DNA of 64,000 nucleotides from Thioalkalivibrio thiocyanoxidans ARh2 (GTDB lineage: Bacteria > Pseudomonadota > Gammaproteobacteria > Ectothiorhodospirales > Ectothiorhodospiraceae): the NCBI RefSeq assembly GCF_000385215.1, contig NZ_ARQK01000053.1, forward strand, positions 23,720-87,719, read 5' to 3'. The notes below the pieces were generated by a model. The model worked only from the letters and a program-made list of their open reading frames with translations. It did no database searches and had not been told where the DNA came from. A program made the position numbers and the translations under genes. Shown piece after piece: positions 40,954 to 49,813 of this stretch (position 1 is the first letter of the stretch; each line of letters starts with the position of its first letter).

Positions 40954-42015
40954 TCATGGCGCGTTGCCCTCGACCGAAAGGGAGTCCAGGAGCTGCCGAA
41001 TCTCGCGATCAATCCGGTTCCAGTCCGGAAGGTGCTCGAGGCTGAAGCGATAGGTCAATGCGAGATCGTCGCGAAAGGCGGTCATGGCCATGCATTCAGA
41101 AGCGGGCTGCTCGCCTGGCGGGGTACACCGGATTACGAGGTCCTTTGATGCGTCCTCGGGGACAAAAAGCGACGACGAACCCGGGCCCTTCGGGTCGGTC
41201 TCCTGTGGATCGATCTCGAACATGACGAGGCCATCATCGGATGCCCGGCCGCCCTGCGGGTTCTCCCTTGCAAGCCGCCCCATCGGGCCAATAAACCCGG
41301 GAGGCGGTTCGTTCAAGAGCATGATTTCCACCCGGTCTCCGAGGGCGTCGTCACCCCGGGTCCAGCGATCCCGGTCTTCGTGGTGATAAGGCCGCAGATC
41401 CGGCAGGAGAGTGCTCAACGGGAGGGTCGCCGGTTCATGTCGCCCCTCTCTGGGGCGCGGCCAGTGGCCCAGCTCTTCATGGACAAAGTAGAAAAACCGC
41501 ACCGGCACATCGAACTTGTGGCCTGACAAGTCGAAGTGCGCCGTTGCGACCTTCAGGTGAATCCGGCCCGCATAGTCATTGATCACGCGCGAGACCGGGT
41601 TCTCCGTGAAGACGACCAGCACCAGCAGGGCTACGAGGGCCAGCTCCAGCCGCCAGTAGCGAAACGTAAGGCGGAAGCTGCGCGGTGCGGGGTCGGCGGG
41701 GTCGGCGGGCGCGCCCGTCTCCAACCGCACTGGGTGGTGCCGCCGAAACCACCAGACGACCATCAGCGGAATGCCAATGAACGCGAACAGGGCCAACGGC
41801 AGCCCCGTGGACACCTCGCGCGCATACTCTTCCAGAAGGAGCATGAACCCCAGCATCACGGCCACCGGCAGGGCCAGTACGAGCAGGGCATAGCCGATCC
41901 TGACGGCAGCCGACGCACGACGCACGGCAATCAGCACCCCAATGGCCGCAACAATGGCAACCACCATGGGAATCAGGGCGATGAGCACTGATCCCATCAG
42001 GTCGGCGACGCTCAT
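40954..42015 (-). CDS. Unknown membrane-anchored protein, island paralogue 2
   Basis: A 353-aa protein with three to four N-terminal helices (to about residue 140) and a large extracytoplasmic domain. It shares with paralogue 3 the elements HFD-x-VPVRFF, LS-x3-LLPDLRPY followed by Trp, and the C-terminal signature LEHLPDWNRIDREIRQLLDSLSVEG. A Cys pair (CTPPGEQPASEC) may form a disulfide, and paralogue 3 has a matching pair. ATG at 42015 has CAGGGGTC upstream; the frame is open 23 codons further. Function unknown. Confidence 0.72.
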   Translation of the reverse strand: MSVADLMGSVLIALIPMVVAIVAAIGVLIAVRRASAAVRIGYALLVLALPVAVMLGFMLLLEEYAREVSTGLPLALFAFIGIPLMVVWWFRRHHPVRLETGAPADPADPAPRSFRLTFRYWRLELALVALLVLVVFTENPVSRVINDYAGRIHLKVATAHFDLSGHKFDVPVRFFYFVHEELGHWPRPREGRHEPATLPLSTLLPDLRPYHHEDRDRWTRGDDALGDRVEIMLLNEPPPGFIGPMGRLARENPQGGRASDDGLVMFEIDPQETDPKGPGSSSLFVPEDASKDLVIRCTPPGEQPASECMAMTAFRDDLALTYRFSLEHLPDWNRIDREIRQLLDSLSVEGNAP

Positions 42016-42118
42016 GACCCCTGCCCCGGTTTCCGTGGGGCCGCCTTTCGGCTGGGCCACCGCATAAAGCCGAGCGCGAACCATTCGACATCAAAGGCGT
42101 AAAGGCGCCTGGGGGTCA

Positions 42119-43150
42119 TCATGGGTCGACCCCCTCGACCGCCAGAGAATCCACCAGTCGCTCGCTCTTGGTCGCGATGCGGCGCCAATCGGGGAGGTGT
42201 TCGAGGCCGAAGGTCTTTTCCAGCGCGATGTCGGGACGGAACGGAGTCTTCATCCGGCAACCGGGCGAAGGGACGTCCTCCGGACTCGTGCAGGTGATAA
42301 ACCACGCTTCGGATTCATCGCGTGGAAAAAGGCGGAGACTGCGGACGTACACAAAAGCCTCCACATCCTCATCGTGCAGATCAACGCCATACGTCTTTGC
42401 CGTATCCGGGGCGAGGGGCTCCCCTGATTCGGCGGCCCGCGCTCGTAAGGTCTTTACGTTGGATTTGGAAAAATCATCCTCCCGGATCGTCACACGAATC
42501 CGGTCCCCGCGACCGCCACCCTCCAGATTCCAGAGATGTTCCTCTTCGGGATAGAAGGGTCGCAGGTCCGGCAACAGGACGTAGACGCTCAGGGCGCCCA
42601 CCTCAACCCGGTGATTCTTGGCCCTCGGCCAGTATCCACGCGGCACGTACGCATCAATCACGAAATATCGCATCGGGATATCGAAGTGCTGGTCCGCCAG
42701 CTTGGCCCGGACTACCTCGTTTTCGAGGTTGTGCTGCCCAACGCGGTCGTACGCCCATTGCGTGAGCGGGTTATATGTGGCGCCTATCCCGACCACGACG
42801 AAGGCCATGAAGCCAAGAAAGAGGATATGGCGATGCCAGGCGCCAACCGCCAGACGAAAGCTCTTCAGTTTCGGGGCATGCCGTGCGGATGTCGGCAGCG
42901 GATAGCGATACAGGAAGTACCAGGCCACCAGAATAGGGCCGATGACGTATGACAGAAGCCCAAGCTGGGCCGCGATCAGGTCATGGGGCTCATCCCCCAG
43001 AAGCATCCGGCCAGACGCCTTCAGCACGAAGGGCGCCGCGAGAACGGCAAGGGCGAACACAACCCTGGCCCGAACGGGCGCTCGCGATCGCTCGGACAGG
43101 ATGCCCGCCGCCGCGATCAGTGCGATCACATAGGCGATCAACCAGAGCAT
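42119..43150 (-). CDS. Unknown membrane-anchored protein, island paralogue 3
   Basis: A 343-aa protein that opens the island operon. Helices lie at about residues 1-18, 28-45, 60-82 and 108-127, then an extracytoplasmic domain with HFDIPMRYF, LSVYVLLPDLRPFYPEEEHLW and the C-terminal LEHLPDWRRIATKSERLVDSLAVEG shared with paralogue 2. The Cys pair is CTSPEDVPSPGC. Family not recognised. Accessory paralogues like these are often immunity or envelope-defence proteins, but nothing in the sequence proves it. Confidence 0.72.
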   Translation of the reverse strand: MLWLIAYVIALIAAAGILSERSRAPVRARVVFALAVLAAPFVLKASGRMLLGDEPHDLIAAQLGLLSYVIGPILVAWYFLYRYPLPTSARHAPKLKSFRLAVGAWHRHILFLGFMAFVVVGIGATYNPLTQWAYDRVGQHNLENEVVRAKLADQHFDIPMRYFVIDAYVPRGYWPRAKNHRVEVGALSVYVLLPDLRPFYPEEEHLWNLEGGGRGDRIRVTIREDDFSKSNVKTLRARAAESGEPLAPDTAKTYGVDLHDEDVEAFVYVRSLRLFPRDESEAWFITCTSPEDVPSPGCRMKTPFRPDIALEKTFGLEHLPDWRRIATKSERLVDSLAVEGVDP

Positions 43151-43638
43151 GGGGTGCCTCGCGCGATTGGTGATGTGTTCACCTGGAACCGCCTGGGGGG
43201 ATGGTAATGACCTTCGCAGCGATCAGCGGTGAGCCGCGCGCGGCGAGAGTCGAGTGCCCGCCCGAATCTGACGCGCGCGAGCGTGGGAGCACGAAAGACA
43301 ATTGGGCCTGCGAGATAGAGGCGTGCCTGTGCGGCGAACGCGCCAGTCCTTGGCGAGATCATGGACAATCCCTTTCCATGAGTAAGGCTGCGAATGCTGG
43401 ATGGGCTTTAAACCCGTGTCAATGAGTGCCGAAGCGGTCCGCCCGGGCCTGGCCGAGTTCAGCCACTGGCGCCGAGTCTTTTTCAAGGCGTCCCCTGGCA
43501 CTCCGTTACCTGACGCCCACGAATCGCTCACGGTCTTCAGTGTCGCCTGGCGTACCCCGAGACACTTGGACCTGACCCGCCCGCCGCTAAACCAGGATTA
43601 AGCCCAGTGGACCCACCCGGACGCCTACACCACCATCC
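43151..43638. other. Gene-poor stretch upstream of the island
   Basis: About 490 bases without a convincing gene. The promoter for the island operon should lie near 43150-43250. A 66-codon open frame at 43401-43601 on the plus strand has no ribosome binding site and no recognisable features. GC is lower than in the flanking core genes. Confidence 0.4.
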
Positions 43639-43812
43639 GTGCGCGATCCCCAGCGGGGTGTGAATCTGGCGCTGCTGGCCCCGGCGGTATTCACGCACCC
43701 GGAACCTCTTGCCCAGCAAACCTGGTATCTCTACCTGTGCGCCAGCGAAATCAACTGCATCCGGGCCGGCCGGGATGATCCCTTCACCTTCCCGGCCTCA
43801 TACTCCGCCTGA
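43639..43812 (+). pseudogene. Possible gene relic
   Basis: A 57-codon frame starting GTG reads VRDPQRGVNLALLAPAVF and continues with QQTWYLYLCASEINC, then stops. The composition looks like a real protein C-terminus, unlike the neighbouring frames, but there is no start region or ribosome binding site. It may be the end of a decayed gene. The family was not recognised. Confidence 0.3.
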
Positions 43813-43834
43813 TCCCTCCCCCATAGGGTTCGGG

Positions 43835-44308
43835 TCATCGAGAGGCGTCAAGCCGGGGCCTTTTGAATTCTTTCAGGATGTGCCGGCTCATCCGGAAAAT
43901 GGCAGCTGAGATGTCGGGTGAGAGGCCGGCGCCATCCTCGAGGCAGGCGGGCTCGATGCCGTGGACGATGAGGGTGCGGGGAAGCTCGCCCAGGGAGCGG
44001 GCGAGTTCGACGGCCTCGGCGAGGCCGATGCCGTGGGAGGAGTAACGGGCGGCGCGCGGCAACGGCTCGCGGGCGTCGAGTCGGTGTAGGGTCCCGGGGG
44101 CGGCGCCGGTGACGATGGCATCGACGAGGATGACCGGGTCGTGGCCCTGCCACAGCTCCATGAGTTCGGCGGGCTCGCCGTGGCTTTTTGCGGTGGCGAG
44201 GCCCGGCGCTCCGGCCAGCGCGTCCACCACGGCGTGGCCGATGCCGTCGTCGCCGCGCCAGGGGTTGCCGATGCCGATCACTAACGGTCCTTTGCCGGTC
44301 ATTGGCAT
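43835..44308 (-). CDS. Hydrogenase maturation endopeptidase
   Basis: A 157-aa HyaD/HycI-family protease. It cuts the C-terminal tail from the NiFe large subunit after nickel insertion. The motifs GIGNPWRGDDGIG (Asp/Glu nickel ligands) and VDAIVTGAAPG are present, with the later His in YSSHGIGLAEA. The start is uncertain: ATGs at 44308 and 44302 both give the family N-terminus, and the frame is open to 44482. It lies after brnTA on the same strand as the hydrogenase genes, whose large subunit still carries its tail and needs this enzyme. Confidence 0.9.
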   Translation of the reverse strand: MPMTGKGPLVIGIGNPWRGDDGIGHAVVDALAGAPGLATAKSHGEPAELMELWQGHDPVILVDAIVTGAAPGTLHRLDAREPLPRAARYSSHGIGLAEAVELARSLGELPRTLIVHGIEPACLEDGAGLSPDISAAIFRMSRHILKEFKRPRLDASR

Positions 44309-44512
44309 GTTGGGAATGGCTGCCGCTGCCCCTTGCGGTTGTTCAGGTGCTAAGGGGGTCTTTCGTGCCGTCTGGACAATTTCTCCGCGGCGCTCGTCGC
44401 TAAGGTCCGATTGCCACGCGTCTGTCTCGGAGGCCGCAGACAGCCGTTTTTCCCGTGGGGTCTGTCCGGATGGTCGTGCCACAGGGTGCTCCTGGTCGAT
44501 ACCTGGCGGTGG

Positions 44513-44767
44513 CTAACGGGGCGGACCTTCGCCCTTTCGAGCGGCAGTGGCCGTTTCCAGCCGCTCCGCCAGCCAGATCTTGATGATGGATTGGCGGGTG
44601 ACACCCAGTCGGCTGGCTTCTCGGTCCAGGGACTCGATCATCCAGTCCGGGAAATCCACGTTTACCCGCCGTTGTTTGCGCAGCGTGCGTTTGGCCCTGG
44701 ACAGGTCCAGGGCATCGGTCATCTCTTCTCCGCTGTCGAAGCGCTCGTCAAATGTCTTCGCTTTCAT
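44513..44767 (-). CDS. brnA: BrnA-type antitoxin
   Basis: An 84-aa CopG/ribbon-helix-helix-like protein. The region RRVNVDFPDWMIESLDREA followed by LGVTRQSIIKIWLAERLE is the DNA-binding ribbon and helices of BrnA. It would neutralise BrnT and repress the pair's promoter. The start overlaps the brnT 3' end by 20 bases. It lies within the hydrogenase locus. Confidence 0.85.
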   Translation of the reverse strand: MKAKTFDERFDSGEEMTDALDLSRAKRTLRKQRRVNVDFPDWMIESLDREASRLGVTRQSIIKIWLAERLETATAARKGEGPPR

Positions 44768-45020
44768 ACAGCGCAACCTCTTCTTTGCGCGACCTGCGTA
44801 CCGAAATGATACGGACGCAGGCCTCTCGGTGAGTGACAACGGCGGTCCAGTGCGTTCTTTCAATGCGACCGATCACCAGAAAGCGGGGTTCGTCCTCGGT
44901 GCGACCGGAGACCTCGAGCAGATCGGGGTCCCGCCAGAGGGCCTGGGCGGTCACGAAGTCGATGCCGTGTTTCTCCAGATTCGATCGGCTCTTCCGTTCG
45001 TCGAACTCGAATGAATGCAG
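44748..45020 (-). CDS. brnT: BrnT-type ribonuclease toxin
   Basis: A 90-aa RelE-fold toxin. The full family N-terminus (HSFEFDERKSRSNLEKHGID) can only be reached from CTG at 45020. The first ATG-type start would lose 22 residues that clearly belong to the family. The C-terminal RIISVRRSRKEEVALYE contains the catalytic Arg region. A perfect TATAAT (minus strand, 45035-45030) lies nine bases before the CTG, so the mRNA may begin at or very near it. BrnA follows with an overlap. Confidence 0.82.
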   Translation of the reverse strand: MHSFEFDERKSRSNLEKHGIDFVTAQALWRDPDLLEVSGRTEDEPRFLVIGRIERTHWTAVVTHREACVRIISVRRSRKEEVALYESEDI

Positions 45021-45029
45021 AGTGTAAAA

Positions 45030-45035
45030 ATTATA
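45030..45035 (-). promoter_or_regulatory. Likely -10 box of brnTA
   Basis: TATAAT on the minus strand in an AT-rich gap, nine bases before the CTG start of brnT. No good -35 element is seen at the right distance. Related pairs are autorepressed, so operator sequence is likely here. Confidence 0.5.
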
Positions 45036-45101
45036 CCTTTATGCTACCAGATCGGCGGGCTTCGTTCGCGCAGAATCAAGCGTTCCGTTTTGCTCAAGGC
45101 A

Positions 45102-46400
45102 TCACTTTCGGTCGACGGTGAGGTCGAGGAAGTGGGTGGCGCAGGAGATGCAGGGGTCGTAGTTGCGGATGGCGACCTCGCAGTGGTGGCGCAGTTCGTC
45201 GTCCGGCAGGTCGAGGTGGCTCTGCACCAGTTCGCGCAGGTCGGCCTCGATGGTGGGCTGGTTGACCGAGGTGGGCGGGACGATCTTGGCGTCGGTGATG
45301 ATGCCTGCGTCGTCGATGCTGTAGCGGTGGTAGCAGATGCCGCGCGGGGCCTCGGTGGCGCCGAAGCCGGTGCCGGCGCGCGGGGTGACCGGCAGCGCGG
45401 GTTGGGCCGGTGCGGCCCGGTAGCCGTCGACCAGGCGCAGGGCCTCCTCGAAGGCGAGCACGATCTCGATCATGCGCACCTGGATGCTGCGGAACGGGTT
45501 GCGGCAGGCCGCGCCCAGCCCGGCGCGCTCGGCCAGTTCGGCGGCGCGCGGGGTGAGGCGCTCTCGGTTCAGCGCGAAGCGCGCCAGCGGGCCCATGAAG
45601 ACCGGTTCGCCACTGTCGGAGCGGTGGCTGTGCAGGGCGTTGGAGTGGGCCACGTGCTCCTCGGTGAAGACGTCGTCGTAGTCGCGGATGGCGGCGTCCA
45701 GGCCGCTGCCGGAGCCGAGGCGGCCGTGGGTGATCGGGTATTCGTCCGGGTGCACCAGCGACACGAACTCGTAGTCGCGTTCCAGGTTCGGATAGTCGAG
45801 GGTGGCGAGGAATTCGGCCACCTCGCAGGACGCCTCCAGGCCCCAGGCCAGGTCCTCGCGCAGCCCGGCGACCTCGGCAGGCGTCGGCGTGCGGTAGAAG
45901 CCGCCGACCCGCAGGTTGACCGGGTGGATCTCACGCCCGCCCAACAGCCGCAGGATGGAGTTGCCGATCTTCTTGATGCGCAGGCCGTTGCGCACCATGT
46001 CGGGGTGATCCTTCGCGGCGGTGACCGCGTCGGGATAGCCAAGGAAGTCCGGCAAGTGGAGCATGAACACATGCAGGGCGTGGCTCTCGATCCATTCGCC
46101 GCAGTAGGCCAGCCGGCGCAGGTCCTGCAGCACGCCGTCCACGGTCACGCCGCAGACGTCCTCCATCGCCAACGAGGCGCCCAGCTGGTAGGCGATCGGG
46201 CAGATGCCGCAGATGCGCGCGGTGATGTCCGGGGCCTCGCGGAAGTCGCGCCCGCGCAGGAAACTCTCGAAGAAGCGCGGGGCCTCAAAGATCGACAGCT
46301 TCACTTCCTCCACGCGGTCGCCCTCGGTGCGCACGTACATCGCGCCCTCGCCCTCCACGCGCGCGAGGTAGTCGACTTCGATGGTGCGGGTCTCGCTCAT
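45102..46400 (-). CDS. hyhL: Group 3b NiFe hydrogenase large (catalytic) subunit
   Basis: A 432-aa subunit carrying the NiFe(CN)2CO centre. The nickel and iron ligands are RICGIC near residue 60 and DPCISCATH near the C-terminus. The nine residues after that His (FLDLTVDRK) are the tail removed on maturation. Group 3b enzymes are cytoplasmic and reversible, coupling H2 to NADP(H), and some reduce sulfur (sulfhydrogenase). Start at 46400 ([19 protein letters not shown]) overlaps the small-subunit stop. It is the last structural gene of the operon. Confidence 0.93.
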   Translation of the reverse strand: MSETRTIEVDYLARVEGEGAMYVRTEGDRVEEVKLSIFEAPRFFESFLRGRDFREAPDITARICGICPIAYQLGASLAMEDVCGVTVDGVLQDLRRLAYCGEWIESHALHVFMLHLPDFLGYPDAVTAAKDHPDMVRNGLRIKKIGNSILRLLGGREIHPVNLRVGGFYRTPTPAEVAGLREDLAWGLEASCEVAEFLATLDYPNLERDYEFVSLVHPDEYPITHGRLGSGSGLDAAIRDYDDVFTEEHVAHSNALHSHRSDSGEPVFMGPLARFALNRERLTPRAAELAERAGLGAACRNPFRSIQVRMIEIVLAFEEALRLVDGYRAAPAQPALPVTPRAGTGFGATEAPRGICYHRYSIDDAGIITDAKIVPPTSVNQPTIEADLRELVQSHLDLPDDELRHHCEVAIRNYDPCISCATHFLDLTVDRK

Positions 46401-47191
46401 GACTGCGATCCTGTTTCCCGTTCCTGGCGTTCGCTCTCCTCGCGGAAGGCGTCGGCGCCGGCATTGAAGGTGCGGTAGAAGCGCACGCGGGTGGCGCGCT
46501 CCATGCCGAGGGCCTCCAGCTGCCCGGACAGACCGGGCGCGTTCGGGGTCTCCTTGGGGCCAAAGCAGCCGTAGCAGCCGCGGTGGCAGCCGGGGCACAG
46601 CGCGCCGCAGCCGGCGTGGGTGACCGGGCCCAGGCAGGGCGTGCCGTGGGCGACCATCACGCAGACCTGTCCGGCGCGCTTGCATTCCTCGCAGACGCTG
46701 GCGCTGGAGACCTGCGGACGCCGACCGTAGAGGAAAGCACTGATGACCTCGATCAGCTGGTATTTGTCGATCGGGCAGCCGCGCAGCTCGAAGTCCACCG
46801 GCACGTGCTGGCTGATCGCATCCGAGGTGGCCAGGGTCTCGATGTATTCCGGGTGGGCGTAGACCTGGCGGGTGAACGCCTCGACATCGGCGAAGTTGCG
46901 CAGGGCCTGGATGCCGCCGGCGGTGGCACAGGCGCCGATGGTCACCAGGAACTTCGACGCGCGGCGGATCTCGCGGATCTCTTCGGCCGCCTCCGGCGTG
47001 GTGATCGAGCCCTCCACCAGCGTCAGGTCCCAGGGCCCGTCGATGCGGGTGCGGGTGGCCTCGGGGAAGTGCGCGATCTGGATCCGGTCGGTCACCGCCA
47101 GCAGCTCGTCCTCGCAGTCGAGCAGCGAGAGCTGGCAGCCGTCGCAGGAAGCGAACTTGAATACGGCAAGGGTCGGACGTTCGGTACTCAT
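46397..47191 (-). CDS. hyhS: Group 3b NiFe hydrogenase small subunit
   Basis: A 264-aa iron-sulfur subunit relaying electrons from the NiFe centre. Proximal cluster ligands are in [15 protein letters not shown] and GACATAGG; further Cys groups ([35 protein letters not shown]) supply the other clusters. No signal peptide, as expected for a cytoplasmic group 3 enzyme. It overlaps the gamma subunit (ATGA) and the large subunit. Confidence 0.93.
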   Translation of the reverse strand: MSTERPTLAVFKFASCDGCQLSLLDCEDELLAVTDRIQIAHFPEATRTRIDGPWDLTLVEGSITTPEAAEEIREIRRASKFLVTIGACATAGGIQALRNFADVEAFTRQVYAHPEYIETLATSDAISQHVPVDFELRGCPIDKYQLIEVISAFLYGRRPQVSSASVCEECKRAGQVCVMVAHGTPCLGPVTHAGCGALCPGCHRGCYGCFGPKETPNAPGLSGQLEALGMERATRVRFYRTFNAGADAFREESERQERETGSQS

Positions 47192-48063
47192 AGTTCGCGT
47201 ATCCGGAAGGCCGGCTCCATCACCGGGTAGGGGAACACCGGGCCGTCGCGGCAGACGAACTGCGACCCGATCTGGCAGTGCCCGCAGAAACCCACCGCGC
47301 AGCGCATGTTGCGCTCCATGGAGACAAAGATGTCTTCCGGCTTCAGGCCGCGGCGCTCCAGCGAGGCGGCGGCGAAGCGCATCATCACCTCCGGGCCGCA
47401 GGTCATCGCCAGGGTGTTGCGGCGGTCGAAGCCGCCGCGGTCGATCAGCTGGGTGACCACGCCGACATCGCCGCGCCACGCGGCCGTGCCGCGGTCCACG
47501 GTGATGCGCAGATCGAGATCGTCGCGCGCGCCCCAGGCCTCCAGCTCGTCACGAAAGATCATGTCACCGGGCGAGCGGGCGCCGTAACAGATCACCACAT
47601 GGCCGAAGTCGTCGCGCCGTTCGAGTGCCGCATGGATCACCGGCCGCAGCGGGGCCAGACCGATGCCGCCGGCGACCAGCACCAGATCGCGACCACGTGC
47701 CTGCTCCACCGGCCACGCGGTACCGAACGGGCCGCGCAGGCCGACCACCGCGCCGGGTCCCAGGTCCTGCATCGTGCGGGTGACGCTGCCCACCGCGCGG
47801 GTGGTGTGCACGATGCCGCCGTCCGCGGTGATCGCGGACACCGAGATCGGCACCTCGCCCACGCCGAACAGGTAGAGCATGTTGAACTGCCCGGGCGCCG
47901 GCGGCGGCCCCGGTTCGACCCCCGGCTCGGGGTACAGCGTCCAGCTGAACACCTCGTTGCTGGCGACGTCCGGGCGCACCGAATGGATGCGCCAGGGCTG
48001 CGGCGCCATCGCCTGTTCCGGCAGGGCGCTGTCGGCTCGGGGCTGCAGGGTTTCAGGTGCCAT
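47188..48063 (-). CDS. hyhG: Hydrogenase gamma subunit, FAD/NAD(P)-binding
   Basis: A 291-aa ferredoxin-NADP reductase-like subunit. An FAD-binding beta-barrel ([20 protein letters not shown]) precedes an NAD(P)-binding domain ([15 protein letters not shown]), and a C-terminal [2Fe-2S] motif follows ([17 protein letters not shown]). It exchanges electrons with NAD(P)H. The start overlaps the end of the cyclic-nucleotide-binding gene by 11 bases. Confidence 0.92.
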   Translation of the reverse strand: MAPETLQPRADSALPEQAMAPQPWRIHSVRPDVASNEVFSWTLYPEPGVEPGPPPAPGQFNMLYLFGVGEVPISVSAITADGGIVHTTRAVGSVTRTMQDLGPGAVVGLRGPFGTAWPVEQARGRDLVLVAGGIGLAPLRPVIHAALERRDDFGHVVICYGARSPGDMIFRDELEAWGARDDLDLRITVDRGTAAWRGDVGVVTQLIDRGGFDRRNTLAMTCGPEVMMRFAAASLERRGLKPEDIFVSMERNMRCAVGFCGHCQIGSQFVCRDGPVFPYPVMEPAFRIREL

Positions 48064-48526
48064 GCCCGGGCCCTCCGTGACTGTAGATGTCCAGCGCCTG
48101 CAACCGCGCGGCCTGCAGCCGCTGCACGATCAGCGCGGAGAAGTGTTTCATCAGCATGTAGCCGAACGCCGGGTCGGCCTCCATGTGTTCGCGCAGCACG
48201 CCGGCATCGAAGCGCAGGGTATGCAGCTCGGTCAGGGCGCGGGCGTCGTAACTGGCGCGATACGGCGGCAGCAGCCACGACCAGCCGAGGATGTCGCCGG
48301 GCCCCAGGGTCTGGAAGGTCACGCAGCCTTCGCGCAGCGGGCTCTCCAGCGCGACCTGGCCCTCGCGGATCAGCCAGAAGGTCTCTGTCGGTTCGTGGTC
48401 GCGCATCAGCCGCGTGTCCGCCGGGTAGTTGAGCTTCGCGGCGCAGGCCGCCAGCAGGCGCCGGTGCTCCGGCTCCATGTCGGCGAAGAACGGCTGGTCT
48501 TCGAGGATCGCCAGCAGCTCGTTCAT
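48053..48526 (-). CDS. Cyclic-nucleotide-binding domain protein in the hydrogenase operon
   Basis: A 157-aa protein made almost only of a Crp-like cNMP-binding beta-roll (residues 10-125: [32 protein letters not shown]) and a short C-terminal helix. It lacks a helix-turn-helix, so it is not a DNA-binding regulator. It starts within the end of the beta-subunit gene (ATGA) and overlaps the gamma-subunit gene, so it is expected to act on the hydrogenase itself, for instance as a sensor subunit. The ligand is unknown. Confidence 0.85.
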   Translation of the reverse strand: MNELLAILEDQPFFADMEPEHRRLLAACAAKLNYPADTRLMRDHEPTETFWLIREGQVALESPLREGCVTFQTLGPGDILGWSWLLPPYRASYDARALTELHTLRFDAGVLREHMEADPAFGYMLMKHFSALIVQRLQAARLQALDIYSHGGPGHGT

Positions 48527-49695
48527 GCCCGGCCCTCCGGGTCGCGGCGCACCGCGGTGACCTCCTCGGTGATGTCGATCCCCACCGGGCACCAGGTGAT
48601 GCAGCGCCCACAGCCGACACAGCCGGAGGTGCCGAACTGGTCGTGCCAGGTCGCCAGCTTGTGGGTGATCCACTGGCGATAGCGCGCGGCCACCGAATCG
48701 CGGTGGGCGCCGCCGACCAGGTGCGAGTGTTCCTGGTTGAAGCAGGAGTCCCAGCGCCGCACCCGCTCGGTGCGCTGGCCCTCCAGATCCGGAACCTCTT
48801 CGACCTGCGAGCAGAAGCAGGTGGGGCAGACCAGCGTACAGTTGGAGCAGGACAGGCAGCGCTCGGCCGTCTCCCCCCAACGCGGGTGCTCGAAGGCCTG
48901 GTTCAGCACCTCGCGGGCGTCGCCGGGCATCTGCCGGCCCATCATTTTCGGCGCCTCGGCCCACACCCGTTCGGCCGCGGCCCGCTCGGCATCCGTGGCC
49001 GCGCGCGGCTCGAGCCGCTCGAGCATCGCGCGTCCGGCCTCGGTCCCAGCCTCGGCGACCAGAAAGTGCTGCCCGCCGTCGACCACCTCGGTCAGGGCCA
49101 GATCGAAGCCCTCCCGCGCGCGCGGCCCGGTGTCCATCGAGGCACAGAAGCAGGTTCCGCCGGGCTCCGCGCAGTGGGCCGCGACCATGAACACATCCTG
49201 GCGCCGCGCCGCATAGCCGCGATCCTGCACCGCCTGGCCGAGGAACACCCGGTCCTGCACCTCGATCGCCGCCAGCTCGCAGGCGCGCATGCCGATGAAC
49301 GCGCGCGGCGGAACGTCGGATTCGCCCGGCTCGGTCACGAAGCTGCCGTCCGGCTGGCGGGTCAGCCGGAACAGGGTCTCCTCGGGTGGGAACAGGTACT
49401 TCTTCCAGGAGTGCGGCCCGACCACGTAGCCAAACAGCGCCGCGTCGTCACGCTCGCGCAGGCGGTAGTGGCCGGGGGCGTGCTCGTCGGTCCAGCCCGC
49501 CGGCAGGTCGTCGAGACCGTGCACGCGATCGTAGACGATCGCCCCGTCGCGCCGCGTCGGACCCACCACCTCGTAGCCGTCGCCGGCCAGCAGGCGGATC
49601 AGCGTGTCCACGGCTTGCGGTGCGATCACTTCCACAAACGACTCCTGCGCCTCGGGCGAGCCGCGCGGTACGGCCAAGCGCCCACACGCATCCAT
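48523..49695 (-). CDS. hyhB: Hydrogenase beta subunit, 4Fe-4S dicluster protein
   Basis: A 390-aa subunit like HyhB/AsrA. The N-terminal two thirds are a HyhB-like domain ([36 protein letters not shown]). The C-terminal ferredoxin part has [16 protein letters not shown] and [15 protein letters not shown] for two [4Fe-4S] clusters. It passes electrons between small and gamma subunits. It is the first gene of the hydrogenase operon. ATG at 49695 is taken; the frame is open 50 codons further, across the divergent promoter. Confidence 0.9.
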   Translation of the reverse strand: MDACGRLAVPRGSPEAQESFVEVIAPQAVDTLIRLLAGDGYEVVGPTRRDGAIVYDRVHGLDDLPAGWTDEHAPGHYRLRERDDAALFGYVVGPHSWKKYLFPPEETLFRLTRQPDGSFVTEPGESDVPPRAFIGMRACELAAIEVQDRVFLGQAVQDRGYAARRQDVFMVAAHCAEPGGTCFCASMDTGPRAREGFDLALTEVVDGGQHFLVAEAGTEAGRAMLERLEPRAATDAERAAAERVWAEAPKMMGRQMPGDAREVLNQAFEHPRWGETAERCLSCSNCTLVCPTCFCSQVEEVPDLEGQRTERVRRWDSCFNQEHSHLVGGAHRDSVAARYRQWITHKLATWHDQFGTSGCVGCGRCITWCPVGIDITEEVTAVRRDPEGRA

Positions 49696-49813
49696 AGTGC
49701 GGCAAGAGCGAGGCGCGATCCAGCGACACCCTGGCTGGTAATAGCCAGAATACCTGCCACACTCCGTAGAGGGCCGTGTGCGGCCCTGGAGACCCGTTTG
49801 TCCGGGGGAAGCG

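Noticed and set aside
42012..42305. Minus-strand 97-codon frame between island paralogues 2 and 3
   Set aside because: Most of it lies in another frame of paralogue 3, and it lacks a ribosome binding site.
45102..49695. Group 3d (HoxHYFU) hydrogenase
   Set aside because: HoxF and HoxU are missing. The FAD/[2Fe-2S] gamma subunit and HyhB-like beta subunit fit group 3b.
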